Source: Stenopsyche tienmushanensis (Eukaryota > Arthropoda > Insecta > Trichoptera > Stenopsychidae). Taken from it: a stretch of DNA of 64,000 bases. The notes under the pieces were generated by a model. The model worked only from the letters and a program-made list of their open reading frames with translations. It did no database searches and was not told the origin of the DNA. The translations under genes and the position numbers were made by a program. Shown here in pieces: positions 47,747-57,420 of the stretch (its first letter is position 1; each line of letters starts with the position of its first letter). Location: positions 930,001 to 994,000 of the forward strand of contig WACJ01000069.1 of assembly GCA_008973525.1 (NCBI GenBank), given 5' to 3'.

Positions 47747-48635
47747 TTAGGGTGACCCATAAGTTTCTTTCGTTTTCATATTAAGAAAAAAATAAACAAT
47801 AATTTGTATTACATCAAAATTTATTGAATAATATATGATCCATTCTGTTCTATTACCTTTCTTCATTTCTCCGGAAGCCTCATAATGCCTTCTTGCTAAA
47901 ATTTCCCAGGTTACTTGGCAAAATATTGATCAAGGTACATTTTATATCATTTTTTTAATTAAAATTTTTACCACGTAAAGAATTTTTCAATGAAAGAAAT
48001 AAATAATTATCTGAAGGGGCAATGTCTGGAGAGTATGGAGGATGAAGTAAAACATCCCAGTCAAATGATAATAATTTATTTTTGACGAGCAAAGACACAT
48101 GAGGTCTGGTGTTATCGTGATGAAAAACAACGCCTTAGATCCTTTAGATTGTTTAGTTGGAAACAATATTTTGTTGAATTTATTGTTTCACCTTGCTGAA
48201 GTAGCTCATAATAAACTACCCTCTTCCAGTCCCACCAAATGCATATCAAAACTTTTTTTGGATGTAGGCCAGGTTTAGTTACAGTTAAAGTTTTTGTACC
48301 CTTGGCCCAAGACCGTTTACGTTGGATATTCTCATGGAGTATCCAAATTTCATCTCCAGTGACAAGTCTCTTCAAAAAAGGATGGCTATTATGTCGTTGG
48401 AGAAGAAGATCGCATGTTGAAATACGCTGAAGTTTATTTGAGTCAACCAGTTCATGAGGAAGCCACACATCTGAACGATCGATGTAGCCCAATTTTGTCA
48501 GATGATTATGAACGGATGTTCGTGGAATTTCTAAATTGCTAGCTATTTCGCGAACAGTATATCGCGGGTTTTCTTCAACCATGGCTATGATTAGATCTGT
48601 GTTAATTTGCGAAAGAAACTTATGGGACAACCGAA
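47747..48635 (-). mobile_element. Mariner deletion derivative, copy 1 (889 bp)
   Basis: The left terminus TTAGGGTGACCCATAAGTTT follows TA (47745-47746). The inverted right terminus is TTCGGTTGTCCCATAAGTTT, ending at 48635 and followed by TA (48636-48637). Identity of the termini extends to CATAAGTTTCTTTCG. The transposase remnant runs on the minus strand. The right terminal repeat is joined directly to the catalytic part of the transposase, so the N-terminal helix-turn-helix region, probably around 400 bp, is missing. Copy 2 at 62647-63474 has the same junction. Confidence 0.9.
47890..48612 (-). pseudogene. Mariner transposase remnant, lacking the N-terminal half
   Basis: The minus-strand frame contains VEENPRYTVREIASNLEIPR, TSVHNHLTKLGYIDRSDVW, LVTGDEIWILHEN (first catalytic Asp), KRSWAKG and KKVLICIWWDWKRVVYYELL, all mariner hallmarks. 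After a frameshift near 48115 a second frame gives HHDNTRPHV (second Asp) and SPDIAPSDNYLF (third Asp). The last two acids are 34 residues apart, the DD34D spacing of mariner. The paired helix-turn-helix is missing. The long open frame continues upstream through the terminal repeat and into flanking DNA, which is a chance extension. Not functional. Confidence 0.9.
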
Positions 48636-48639
48636 TATT

Positions 48640-50002
48640 TTCTTTTACTTTTATTAGTATATCATACTCATAAGGATATTTTGAACCAAAAATTTTAATG
48701 ATGTAGTTGTATTGATGCTCAGATAATTCCCAGAGTAAAATAAGTACATGTAACAAATATGAAATTTTACGTATGATTACACATTGTATAAATAATTGGT
48801 CTTGGATCAAACAATGACCAAACAATCCGGCTATTGTGAGTTGCTGAAGCTCGAAGGCGTTCGCAAATCGTGATAATCGTGGAATATTTCAATTTAAAAG
48901 CTTAATCCAATTTACAAGTATTGTTCCAAAATAGGTTCTCGTCCCAAGTCTTCATTCTATTATCTATAATGAAAGACCACTTGGTGTAGCCGTATGACGA
49001 CCCACTAAGAACGTGTTAATTTGGTCGGTGCTTACATCGAGTTAATTTGCTGGTGTCTTGCTCCAATCGCCCTTCACACCAAGATGAGATAATAGGGAGC
49101 TTTGGCTGTATGAAAAAAAATGATACCAATAAAAGAAGGCTTTAGTGTCGGCGGATAAAGCTCCAGCCGATGTACCGAGGCTTTACGACTGAAACGTGTA
49201 AATAGCCGGTTATAAATAACTTTGAATGCTAAAGGAACAGCTTTACGCCACCGCGATTAATTCGACGCTTAAAACTTAATGACAGCCGCACATACATTAC
49301 GCAGGTGCCGTACAAACCGCGAAGACACTCCAAAACCGCCCAGGATACCATCAACTTCCCGTTATCACTGCCTCTCCGCCAGGACAGCTAATTACTCGCT
49401 CTCGGATCGGGAAAAGATTCCCCAAATCCTGGTGTAATAATTAATTTCGGCTGCGAATCGGCAGTGTGGTAAAGTACGCAGGCTTAAAAGAGATAGCCGA
49501 GATTGATCGCGGTGTGAAATTCAACGTTACCAATCGCACTCTGGGAGGACGACAAGAATTCACTTGTTGCAGTTGGGTTGGTTGTTTTGACTTGACAGAC
49601 TCACCTGTGCCGTATGTAATGCTAAAAACATCCGTTGGAATACCAACAGGTGTATAAAAGAAGCAAATTGCTTATGAGGCATTCGTACGACAAGGGCAAG
49701 CCAGCCATCAGAAGACAATGATGTGTTCTTGACAATGAAATTAAAGCTACACAAGTATCATAACATGCAATATTATTAAGAAAGTGGATCTTATTTGGAA
49801 AATTCTGGAACAACGTGTATGTTGACAGAGACCCTGTGTCATGTTTTCATTAATCGTAAGTGATCATCTTAATTTCGTAAATTAGTAAAATAATAGCAAT
49901 TTGAATCAAAGCAAGTTTCAATAAGTTCAAAAAACCTTTTTTCGTATATTTCAAATAAAAAAATGCATGAGTTTCTTGCGTGATAGAAGTAAAAAAATTT
50001 AA
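48640..50002. other. Intergenic DNA, no gene seen
   Basis: No gene or matched repeat. The stretch 49020-49460 is of balanced composition with homeodomain-type TAATTA cores (CAGCTAATTACTCGC, GTAATAATTAATTTCGG). It could be regulatory, but nothing in the sequence proves it. Confidence 0.45.
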
Positions 50003-50554
50003 CCCCTAAGAAGAATTTATTAGGATTTTTTTAGCTAAAAGATTAAAATGTGTTTGTGTAATACATAATAAAATAAGCAAATTACTGGTCCAGCTATATA
50101 TAGGCATACACAAAGTAGAGGCAGCGCGGCTGCATGCGTGTAGCGTGTCTATGATGTTTGCGACGGAGACGGAGATACTACAAACGACTATTTCTCTCTT
50201 TCCGACCAACTGTCGCTTTGAGTTTCACTTTTTGTGATGTTCAGTGTTATACGTTGAGCTTGGAGACGGAGAGTGTACATCGTATGATTGTATAGATCGT
50301 TAACCCAAATTTATCGACTAATAATGATGTGTGAATGATATAATTAATTGATTTCAAGTGTATTCATTATTTTTACCTGAAGAAATTAAGGAATATTGTG
50401 TGCTATCGACAGTATTTATGTATTTATGTACAAGCTTCATGCACGCTGCGACGGTCCTGACAGATAAGTGGATTTGTACGAATGATAAGTGGCGGACAAA
50501 CAAATATGGCATTTAAGATTTTGAAGATTTTAAATTAGTTCACTATTCAAAAGG
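50003..50554 (-). mobile_element. TTAA-A short-form element joined to family B sequence
   Basis: The right end is TTCACTATTCAAAAGG followed by TTAA (50555-50558). Inward are GGCGGACAAACAAATATGGC, CCTGACAGATAAGTGG, CTATCGACAGTATTTATG and CCCAAATTTATCGACTAATA, the short-form TTAA-A sequence. From about 50245 leftward the sequence switches to family B (also at 17360-17610). A TTAA at 49999-50002 precedes CCCCTAAGAAG, a plausible TTAA-A style terminus. That would make a 552-bp TTAA-flanked chimera, although the left half could be a separate insertion. Confidence 0.65.
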
Positions 50555-50633
50555 TTAAGGAGTCCAACATTATTTTTTAAATGTATTAAAACGTTATGTG
50601 TGATATAATAAGTGGTATGATTGAACACACAAG

Positions 50634-51543
50634 GAGGGGTCTCAATCGAATATTCGAATATTCGATATTCGAATATATTTGCCCGTTTTCCAATATTCTT
50701 ATATTCGAATATTTATAAAATTAATCGAATATTATTCGTTAAGTAATTTAGAAAGTTGAAATATGATGGAACTCCATAAGTATGATGGCAAAAATATTAA
50801 AGAATCAAAGAAGATTAAAAAATCATTAAAGGACATTAAAAGACAAGGACAACGGAAATTATTACTGATGAAGAAATATATTTTTTAAGAAAATTGCTCG
50901 ATGTTCTTCTGCCAATCGAAATAGCAACAAAGAAATGCAAAAAAGTGCCAAGTTTATTAAAATTGTTTTATTGAATTTGTGTAAAGTTGTGTATTAAAAA
51001 ACTATCCAAAAATATCGATCATGCCAAAAAAAAGGGTGATATTTTAGATACTGTCGATAAAACCAAACTCAATGACAACTAAGAGGGTTTTTTCAACAGC
51101 AGGCTCAATAAAAATGAAATTACGGTTAAGCCTAAAAGTAGAAACGTTCAATGCACTATGTATGGTTGAAAAGTAAATAAAATTCTGATCCTTTTGATTT
51201 CGCTGAAACCAAAAACCTCAAAATTTCACTTAATTTCTAGCCTTTGTCTACGAGAAAACGCGTTGCGCAACAGAAGATGATACTTTTCGCCTTCTTTGTG
51301 TAATGGGATCAAGAACCTTCCTTCCTGAGCGAATAAATTTATTTCTAATGAAGCGAACTTTGTAGAAAATTAAGATGCTCCATTTATATTTTCATATAAT
51401 AACACTTATGAAAAATTCCGGCTTATATTTGAATCACCCTCGTCTACATATATAAAATATTCGAATACTCGAATATTCGAATATTTTACCAATTTCACAT
51501 TCGATATTCGAATAATTGATTTTACGAATATTTGGGACCCCTA
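50634..51543 (+). mobile_element. hAT element with terminal ATTCGAATA arrays (910 bp)
   Basis: The termini are GAGGGGTCTC on the left and TAGGGGTCCC (inverted) on the right. They are flanked by an exact 8-bp target duplication CACACAAG at 50626-50633 and 51544-51551, the hAT signature. Both ends carry arrays of overlapping TCGAATATTCGA-type palindromes: about 50645-50740 on the left and 51455-51535 on the right. They are probably subterminal transposase-binding repeats. The interior keeps a decayed transposase remnant on the plus strand. The intact target duplication suggests the insertion is younger than many others here. Confidence 0.85.
50860..51180 (+). pseudogene. hAT transposase remnant
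   Basis: Plus-strand fragments ITDEEIYFLRKLLDVLLPIE and IATKKCKKVPSLLKLFY, and further on RVFSTAGSIKMKLRLSLK, resemble the region before and within the hAT C-terminal dimerisation domain (SERVFSxAGxxxxxxRxxLxxExxxxLxFL). Stop codons and frame changes interrupt it, and the central catalytic part is largely gone. The element cannot be autonomous. Confidence 0.6.
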
Positions 51544-51551
51544 CACACAAG

Positions 51552-53233
51552 GTTCGCCATATTAAGCGTGACCAAGTTCACTTCATTGTAGTTGTCAAAT
51601 TTTCTTATTATAATATTTATGATTTTTTTAGTCCAAGGCCATAACTGAGTGAAATATGGAAGTTTGTAAAACGTATGTTAAATCGAGACATACTCACCAA
51701 AATCTGGACGCTTGGAAACAGTGGCGTAACTACTAATTGGCGAGCTTACACGATGCCTAAGGGCAGTAACTGTCTAATCTATGTATACATATATACAGTA
51801 CATATATGTTTTTCAAATTATTATATTAACATTTCCCTACCGGTGATGTATTTACTACACCTCGACTTTAATAATGGGAATATCGATATGAAATATAGCA
51901 GATACGGGGTTCAGAATTTTTGTGTTCCTCCGTAATATAATTATGAATCACATCGAAGTATTATAGTATATAAGTATTCATCTGCAGCGACGGAAATAAA
52001 TAATTTGTCGGGAAAACGGGAGTTTTGCGAGTTTTAGTACGTGTATCAGAAAGGAATTTTATCAGTCACATTGATGGTATTGATGATGGCACATCATTGA
52101 ACAGCATTTAAATATCTGATGACGATACCTCCAACGAACTTGCATTTTCAGTAGCAGGTTGCCTGGAAATAGAGTTAAAACTAATTAATAATATAAAAAA
52201 ATAATGAATTTCACCATTTCATATGTCGAAATATTTCCGATTGAGTCTTTTATCAATAATAAAAATAAACTGGTCCAATTTGTGTTAGTAAAATTGGCTC
52301 ATTAACTCTTTTACTTTTATGGGTGTGGATGTTTGATGTATGGATGTGAATTGTGATGTCATTTAGACCTGCAACACAATACGTCATTGTGAAGAGCTCC
52401 CCATAAAGACTGGTCGCCCATCTCCGGCAGGTGATGATGATTCAGTAATTGTTTACGGATGACGGGAATATTAATATCAGAAGTGGAACTGATTTGTCCT
52501 AGGCAACACTGACAGGTGCATCATGCAAACCAGCGCTTCACAAACTTCATCCGCAATCAGCGCTAATTCCGTCCACATTTCCCCCCCCCCAAGTATTGTT
52601 GAGAAAATGGAGATGCCGTTTTAAATCGGTCGAAATGGCGCGTCTGAGACTATATTTTTAATTTTATCGCCATCTCGGGTGAAATCATAACAGTAAAGCT
52701 TTCTAGTTTCATATGCAAAACCTGGTGTCGGAAAATACGTTCGAGATAGTGGCTAAAATATAGGCACAATCTCCATAAAATTATGGCTAAAAGTGGGTCA
52801 GGTACCAGAAAACTTATGGAAACCTCGCGAGGCTGAGATGAGACTTGGGCCATAGCATTTGACTGGCTCCAAGAAGCGCCATGGTGAAACAAACTTAATG
52901 TGGCTTGAAACAAAAAAATGATCCATTGTGTCCATAGCATTTGACACGGTGTTGCTGAGATAGCCGACATCATCATACCATAAAAATTATCAATATTCTT
53001 TCCAGTTGTGGATGAGATTTTTTTTAAATTGTTATTTGAGACGAAGTCGGCTTTGTTTTCACATATTCAAGGGCATTTTTTTTGGCCAACGTGATTTACA
53101 ACCATTTTTTTTTAATAAATATACATAATAAAATCATAATTCATCAATTTAATGCGAATTTAAATCAAGATAAAAATCAAACTATTTTTGAAATCAATAA
53201 TGGTGTTTTGATCTAGAATTTAAAAAAAATATA
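51552..53233. other. Intergenic DNA, no gene seen
   Basis: A C-homopolymer (ten C residues) lies at about 52581-52590. A minus-strand open frame at 52650-52976 (108 codons) has no recognised domain. CAGTGGCGTAAC at about 51719 resembles a transposon terminus, but no partner was found. Confidence 0.5.
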
Positions 53234-53235
53234 TA

Positions 53236-53800
53236 CATGGTGTTTTGAACATGGATCAACAATTTTTTTTTGAGATAAAGGGGATAATTTGCTACAATTG
53301 CATTTTTATTTCAATTAGGATTTCTTTTGTGGGCACCTCTGTCGTGTAAATTAGTTATTTTGGCAGCCCTATTCCATGGCTCGCACGGTCCCCAGATCTG
53401 ACACCACTGGATTTCGTTGCCTGGGACCGTGACCTATGGTCGCATGGTCTTCAGACCTGACACCACTGAATTTCTTTGTCTAGGGACGTGCGTAGGAGGT
53501 CAAATGATTCCCTTAATCTCGGAGTTAGTAGATATCTATGCAAGTAGTACAAGTGACACCAATTCTTATCTGAAGCGACGATTGTTTTTTTTTCAATTAA
53601 GATAATTCTTATGCATGCGAGCCATGGAAATCCAGTGGTGTCAGGTCTGAAGACCGTATGAGCTAAGGAATAGGGAACGCCCCCAGGCAAAGAAATCCAC
53701 TGGTGTTTTGTCTGTAGACCGTGCGAGCCATGGAGTAAGGTATGTTCCCAGATAAAGAAATCCAATGGTGTCAGATCTGATCCGTGTGCAAAATACCCTG
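53236..53800. mobile_element. Foldback-like Tc1/mariner-related element (565 bp)
   Basis: TA at 53234-53235 precedes CATGGTGTTTTGAACATGGA. The inverted right end CAGGGTATTTTGCACACGGA at 53800 is followed by TA. About two 65-bp units lie in the left arm in minus orientation (53376-53495), and about two and a half in the right arm in plus orientation (53617-53785). The element would therefore fold back on itself. The left arm also carries the sequence seen at 6600-6660, inverted. It has no intact gene; the open frame running through it is a by-product of the repeats. Confidence 0.7.
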
Positions 53801-53802
53801 TA

Positions 53803-56008
53803 TACATTATATATATTGTTTCATTTATATTTTTACAAAAGAATAGGTATCTTTCGAATAAATTTGTGTACAATAAAATAAAAAAAACCAACATCCATAA
53901 TAATTTTCCAACCAAGTTTATCGTATATCTTATAAAAGAATTTAGTGGTACTTATCTTTTGATAAAAAATATTAAAAATGTTCATACATTTCAATCGATA
54001 AGATTGAATATTTTAACACAATAAAATAAAATAAATCAATCTCGTTGGTGGATAGTAGACAGATTCTGTTCATTGTGGCACGATCGTCTAAAGCGGATGT
54101 TTCCGGTGAGATTCCAGCGAATGGAATTTATGGTTGTTCAATAGGGTAGAGAACTCAAAGGTAGATCACATACAAGTTGTTAGCAAAGACGAATGAAAGA
54201 CTTTTGTAAAAAGTAGATTTAAGCTGAAATAGAATCAAGTCAAAAGAAATTCGAATATTGAGCCAGATATATGATATATTTTTTACCAATGTTGAGATTT
54301 AGTACTTCTAAATTGGATTTACGTATGTATGTCTGTCTATCTGTTTATCGGCTTTTTTTAAAATGTAATTTAATGACCACTGATTGATCAAACTTAGACT
54401 TTGATCACATCATCCGATCATCTAAAAAATATTGTATTGTATCTATTAAAAATTATGTTTATTCCATAAAGAGCGTATGAAATGTGGATTTAAATAATAA
54501 TTGATATTTAAAGGGTGGAAGAAATTAGACAATAAATAGGACGTAATTGACGATTATCACATATAGATTATAATATATTGTGGTTTAGTGACAATCCATT
54601 AAGTAGTCCAGGTCAGAATGATTAGAGATATGAGCTGAAATTTCTAAAGAAATATTCTTGAATAATAAATTGGAATAGCTTAAAAGATAAGATTTACAAA
54701 CCACCAGATTTACGACGCTCCACAGACGTATCTTATGCACATTACAAGTGGGCTAATTGTATCAAGGTCCACTTTGGACGACTTTCAAGACCAATGTCAG
54801 GGGAATCTTCCACCAAAAACAACAGACTAAGAATGTATACCGAATAATTCATGATTTGCTCCGGCGTAATTACAGCTTTCAACGGGCACCGTTCTGGGGG
54901 GAAATGAGGCGGAGATGTCGTGGTACACATGAAAATATTATAAATTTATGCTAATCCACGGGTAATTTGGGCTAATGTCGATTTTTGTTTAGATGGAACC
55001 GAAAATAATGTACCAGAGTGGGCTTGTCCAACGCTGCCGGCTACTTTCGACCCGGTATGTCTTCGTATCTGACCGTTAGACGTTCATGCACACGAGGCAG
55101 CAATTTGGTCCATTCAAATAATAAACGATTGACACCATAAAACAGATTGATTCTCACAAAAATCATCATTCAAACAATGCTAGGAAAGCACACCCTTAAC
55201 AAAAAAAAATCGATATGCACATCAAGGATCATCATTTATAATAACCAAAACGGATAATAAATCAGCAAATAGACATTATTTTAGCACAAATTTAAATCTT
55301 AAACATCGAATCAAATACAAATTGATTCAATCGATTTAAATCGACTAGCTTGAGTATGCGTATGTAGTATACCGGTCACTAATGCATCGGCCTAACTAAA
55401 AACTCGTTTCCGACGAGCCTCCAAGTTCAGGGTTCCTGATCTACAATGGCGTTTTTTTTTACTCTTATCCTCACATAATTAGTGTTCGAATGCTGATCGT
55501 AAATTGTGGATAAAGCTAAATTCATAGAATTTATGAAATCGTATTTATTAATTAATTAATCTCTGGAGGGGCAAGAGGCGATTCGATGAAATATTGCACG
55601 GAAAGCCGCCGATTCACAAAGATGTACCGATTAATATAACGAATGATGTTGTTTTCAATATCGGTTTTTTCTAAACGCCACGTTAATGATGATTGTTTAG
55701 CATAATCTCGTAAAATATAAGCTTTAGATTTCTACGCCGTGTCGAAATGCTAAAAAAGGTAGTGTGTGTCTGTTGTGTAAATTCGATATCTTGGCATCCA
55801 AATATCGATCATCAAACTGCATAGATTTATTACGGCTGTATTTAAAACTTTGCTCAATTGATATGGAATTCATAAAAAATAGAGATAGGCATTTAAGATC
55901 AATTGTTTAGCAAAGTATTACAAAGTGGTTACATAATTCAATATAAAAAAACAAGTATTTTTCAAGAAAAACAGATTGACTATGGTACAGATGCTGTATC
56001 ATCGATCA
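53803..56008. other. Intergenic DNA, no gene seen
   Basis: Mostly A+T-rich. A possible tRNA-derived SINE head is at 55358-55460 (listed separately). About 55550-55640 is of balanced composition, next to an ATTAATTAATTAAT run. Confidence 0.5.
55358..55460 (+). repeat. Possible degenerate tRNA-derived SINE
   Basis: TAGTATACCGGTCACTAATG resembles the start of a tRNA-Asp/Glu-type D arm (TAGTATAGTGGTTAGTA). About 45 bp later AAGTTCAGGGTTCCTGATCT resembles a T-arm/B-box region. CAATGGCG followed by T9 comes next, which could terminate RNA polymerase III. It is seen once in this window, so the assignment is tentative. Confidence 0.3.
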
Positions 56009-56404
56009 TTAACCTGTATGGTAGGATGATCGCCTATATGCGAGTGAATTCCAGTTATTCAAAAAGAGCACTCTTGTACGTTGAGCTCGGAGAGAGACAG
56101 AGACGGTTAAAACGTAGCGCAGTTTGATAACTATGAATGGGAGACAGAGACGGAGAGCTTCCTGCGTACATCATACGATTGTATTGATCGTTAACCCAAA
56201 TTCATCGACTAATAATGATATGTAAATGATATAATTAATTGATTTCAAGTGTATTGTTTATGTTTACTTGAAGAAATGACCGAATATTTAGTGCTATTGA
56301 CAGTATTTATTTATTTAACTCTTTCGTCGTTGCGTCCATCAGATATGCGCGACGGGCGTCCCATCGCGTAATTTTGATGGATGTTTTCTTCCTCCACTTA
56401 AATG

Positions 56405-56761
56405 AAACAAATATGAGGTAATTTTAGACCAAAAAATTGTCTCATCTTTTTGTAACAAAGAATACAATTCCTTCTAATAGGTTTGGCTTGCTGATTTTTA
56501 TGAGTTTCTAAACCGTGAAACGTTTTTTTCGCTTTCTTCTTTTCACTGTCTGGCCTAGCATTTTCTGAGCACAATCATTCTCTTACTAGAAGTTCCGGGA
56601 ATTATTTGATTTGAGGTTAAAAAATCACTGATATGCTTATCAAAAAGAATATGCTTTTCTTTTTTCGGAATGAAGGCTTTTTGAGGTAAGTGCAGTGAAA
56701 TTTTAAAACAGACTCCGTAAAGCGAATCCGACGTCTTATTGTTACGTATTTCTATAACCAC
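56405..56761 (-). pseudogene. piggyBac-like transposase, C-terminal remnant
   Basis: An open frame at 56555-56761 (minus) includes FDKHISDFLTSNQIIP. After a frameshift a second frame gives ARPDSEKKKAKKTFHGLET and KPIRRNCILCYKKMRQFF. The latter fits the start of the cysteine-rich C-terminal domain of piggyBac transposases (basic residues, then CxxCxxxxxR). Further expected Cys/His pairs are missing. The position close to one TTAA terminus is where a transposase C-terminus would lie. No catalytic Asp region was recognised. Confidence 0.5.
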
Positions 56762-56822
56762 CTTGGAAATGTTAACTTGACGAACATCTTTATATAATGT
56801 CTTCCAGATGACAATTGTTTAA

Positions 56823-57118
56823 CCCCTTAAGTGGATATGACGTATATATCCGTCAAGACCAAAGTCCATGCAAAGTGGGTATGACGGATATATCCGCATT
56901 GTGAAAGTTAAGCAAACCTCATTGGAAAATTACGGATATGTCCGATTGCAGTGTTGTGTACGTTAAATGTAAGAAAGATTCATCACGGGAACTGACTTGT
57001 TCGAACTTGATGATATACTATTATCGTATACTAGATATGACGTACGTATTCGCTAGCGGCGAAAAGATCGTGTCACTACGGATGACACTTTTAACAGTGA
57101 AACGTAACGTTGAAGGGG
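56823..57118. mobile_element. TTAA MITE (296 bp) with palindromic subrepeats
   Basis: Flanked by TTAA at 56819-56822 and 57119-57122. The ends CCCCTTAAGTGG and, inverted, CCCCTTCAACG share CCCCTT. Near the left end are direct repeats about 45 bp apart: AAGTGGATATGACGTATATA and AAGTGGGTATGACGGATATA. Each holds a GACGTATATATCCGTC or ACGGATATATCCG palindrome, and a third (TTACGGATATGTCCG) follows at about 56930. Non-coding. It sits inside the 1005-bp element. Confidence 0.8.
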
Positions 57119-57420
57119 TTAACTTTGTTTTTGTTAATTTGACAAATGACAGAGTCAAGCTTATCGATCTAAGATAAAACAACACCTGAAAAAAGATGCA
57201 TCACATGTCCATGTTTATCCAGTGCGTTATAATATCGCATCGCTATTCCTTCAGTTTACGCTCCGACTATCGAATTTGGGTCCCGTGAGAAACAACACCG
57301 ATTCACGTTGGACGACGAGAGTGTTAAATATAAGCTTCATACGCGCTGCTGCGGTCCTCACAGATAAATGGATTTGTATGGATGATAAGTGGCGGACAAG
57401 CAAATATAGCATCTAAGACT

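Larger units (their letters stand above)
56319..57323 (-). mobile_element. piggyBac-like TTAA element (1005 bp) inside a TTAA-A copy
   Basis: Flanked by TTAA at 56315-56318 and 57324-57327. The ends CTCTTTCGTCGTTGCGTCC and, inverted from the right, CACTCTCGTCGTCCAACG form a short imperfect inverted repeat around CTCGTCGT/TTCGTCGT. A transposase remnant lies on the minus strand near the left end. The right part is interrupted by a 296-bp TTAA MITE. It is a decayed deletion derivative of an autonomous piggyBac-like element; those are usually over 2 kb. Confidence 0.8.
56013..57420 (-). mobile_element. TTAA-A element, interrupted by a nested TTAA element
   Basis: TTAA at 56009-56012 precedes CCTGTATGGTAGGATGATCG, the same type of end as the right end of 13118-13664. 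The TTAA-A sequence runs to 56318 (GAGAGAGACAGAGACGG, CCCAAATTCATCGACTAATA, GACAGTATTTATTTA). It resumes after the insertion at 57324 with TTAAATATAAGCTTCATACG, GCGGTCCTCACAGATAAATG and GATAAGTGGCGGACAAGC. The far terminus is lost after CATCTAAG at about 57420. Confidence 0.85.

Noticed and set aside
48636..48825. N-terminal extension of the 237-codon minus-strand frame at the mariner locus
   Set aside because: The first ~70 codons are read from flanking DNA and from the terminal repeat itself (HKFLSQIN is the translated repeat). They are not part of a transposase.
51717..51740. CAGTGGCGTAACTAC as a transposon terminus
   Set aside because: No partner terminus was found; the motif alone is too short.
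52650..52976. 108-codon minus-strand frame
   Set aside because: Low-complexity hydrophobic content without a recognisable domain; probably chance.
53451..53915. 154-codon minus-strand frame
   Set aside because: It runs through the 65-bp tandem units and beyond the element terminus. The SPDLTPLDFF-like word is inherited from a transposase motif and the frame as a whole is not a gene.
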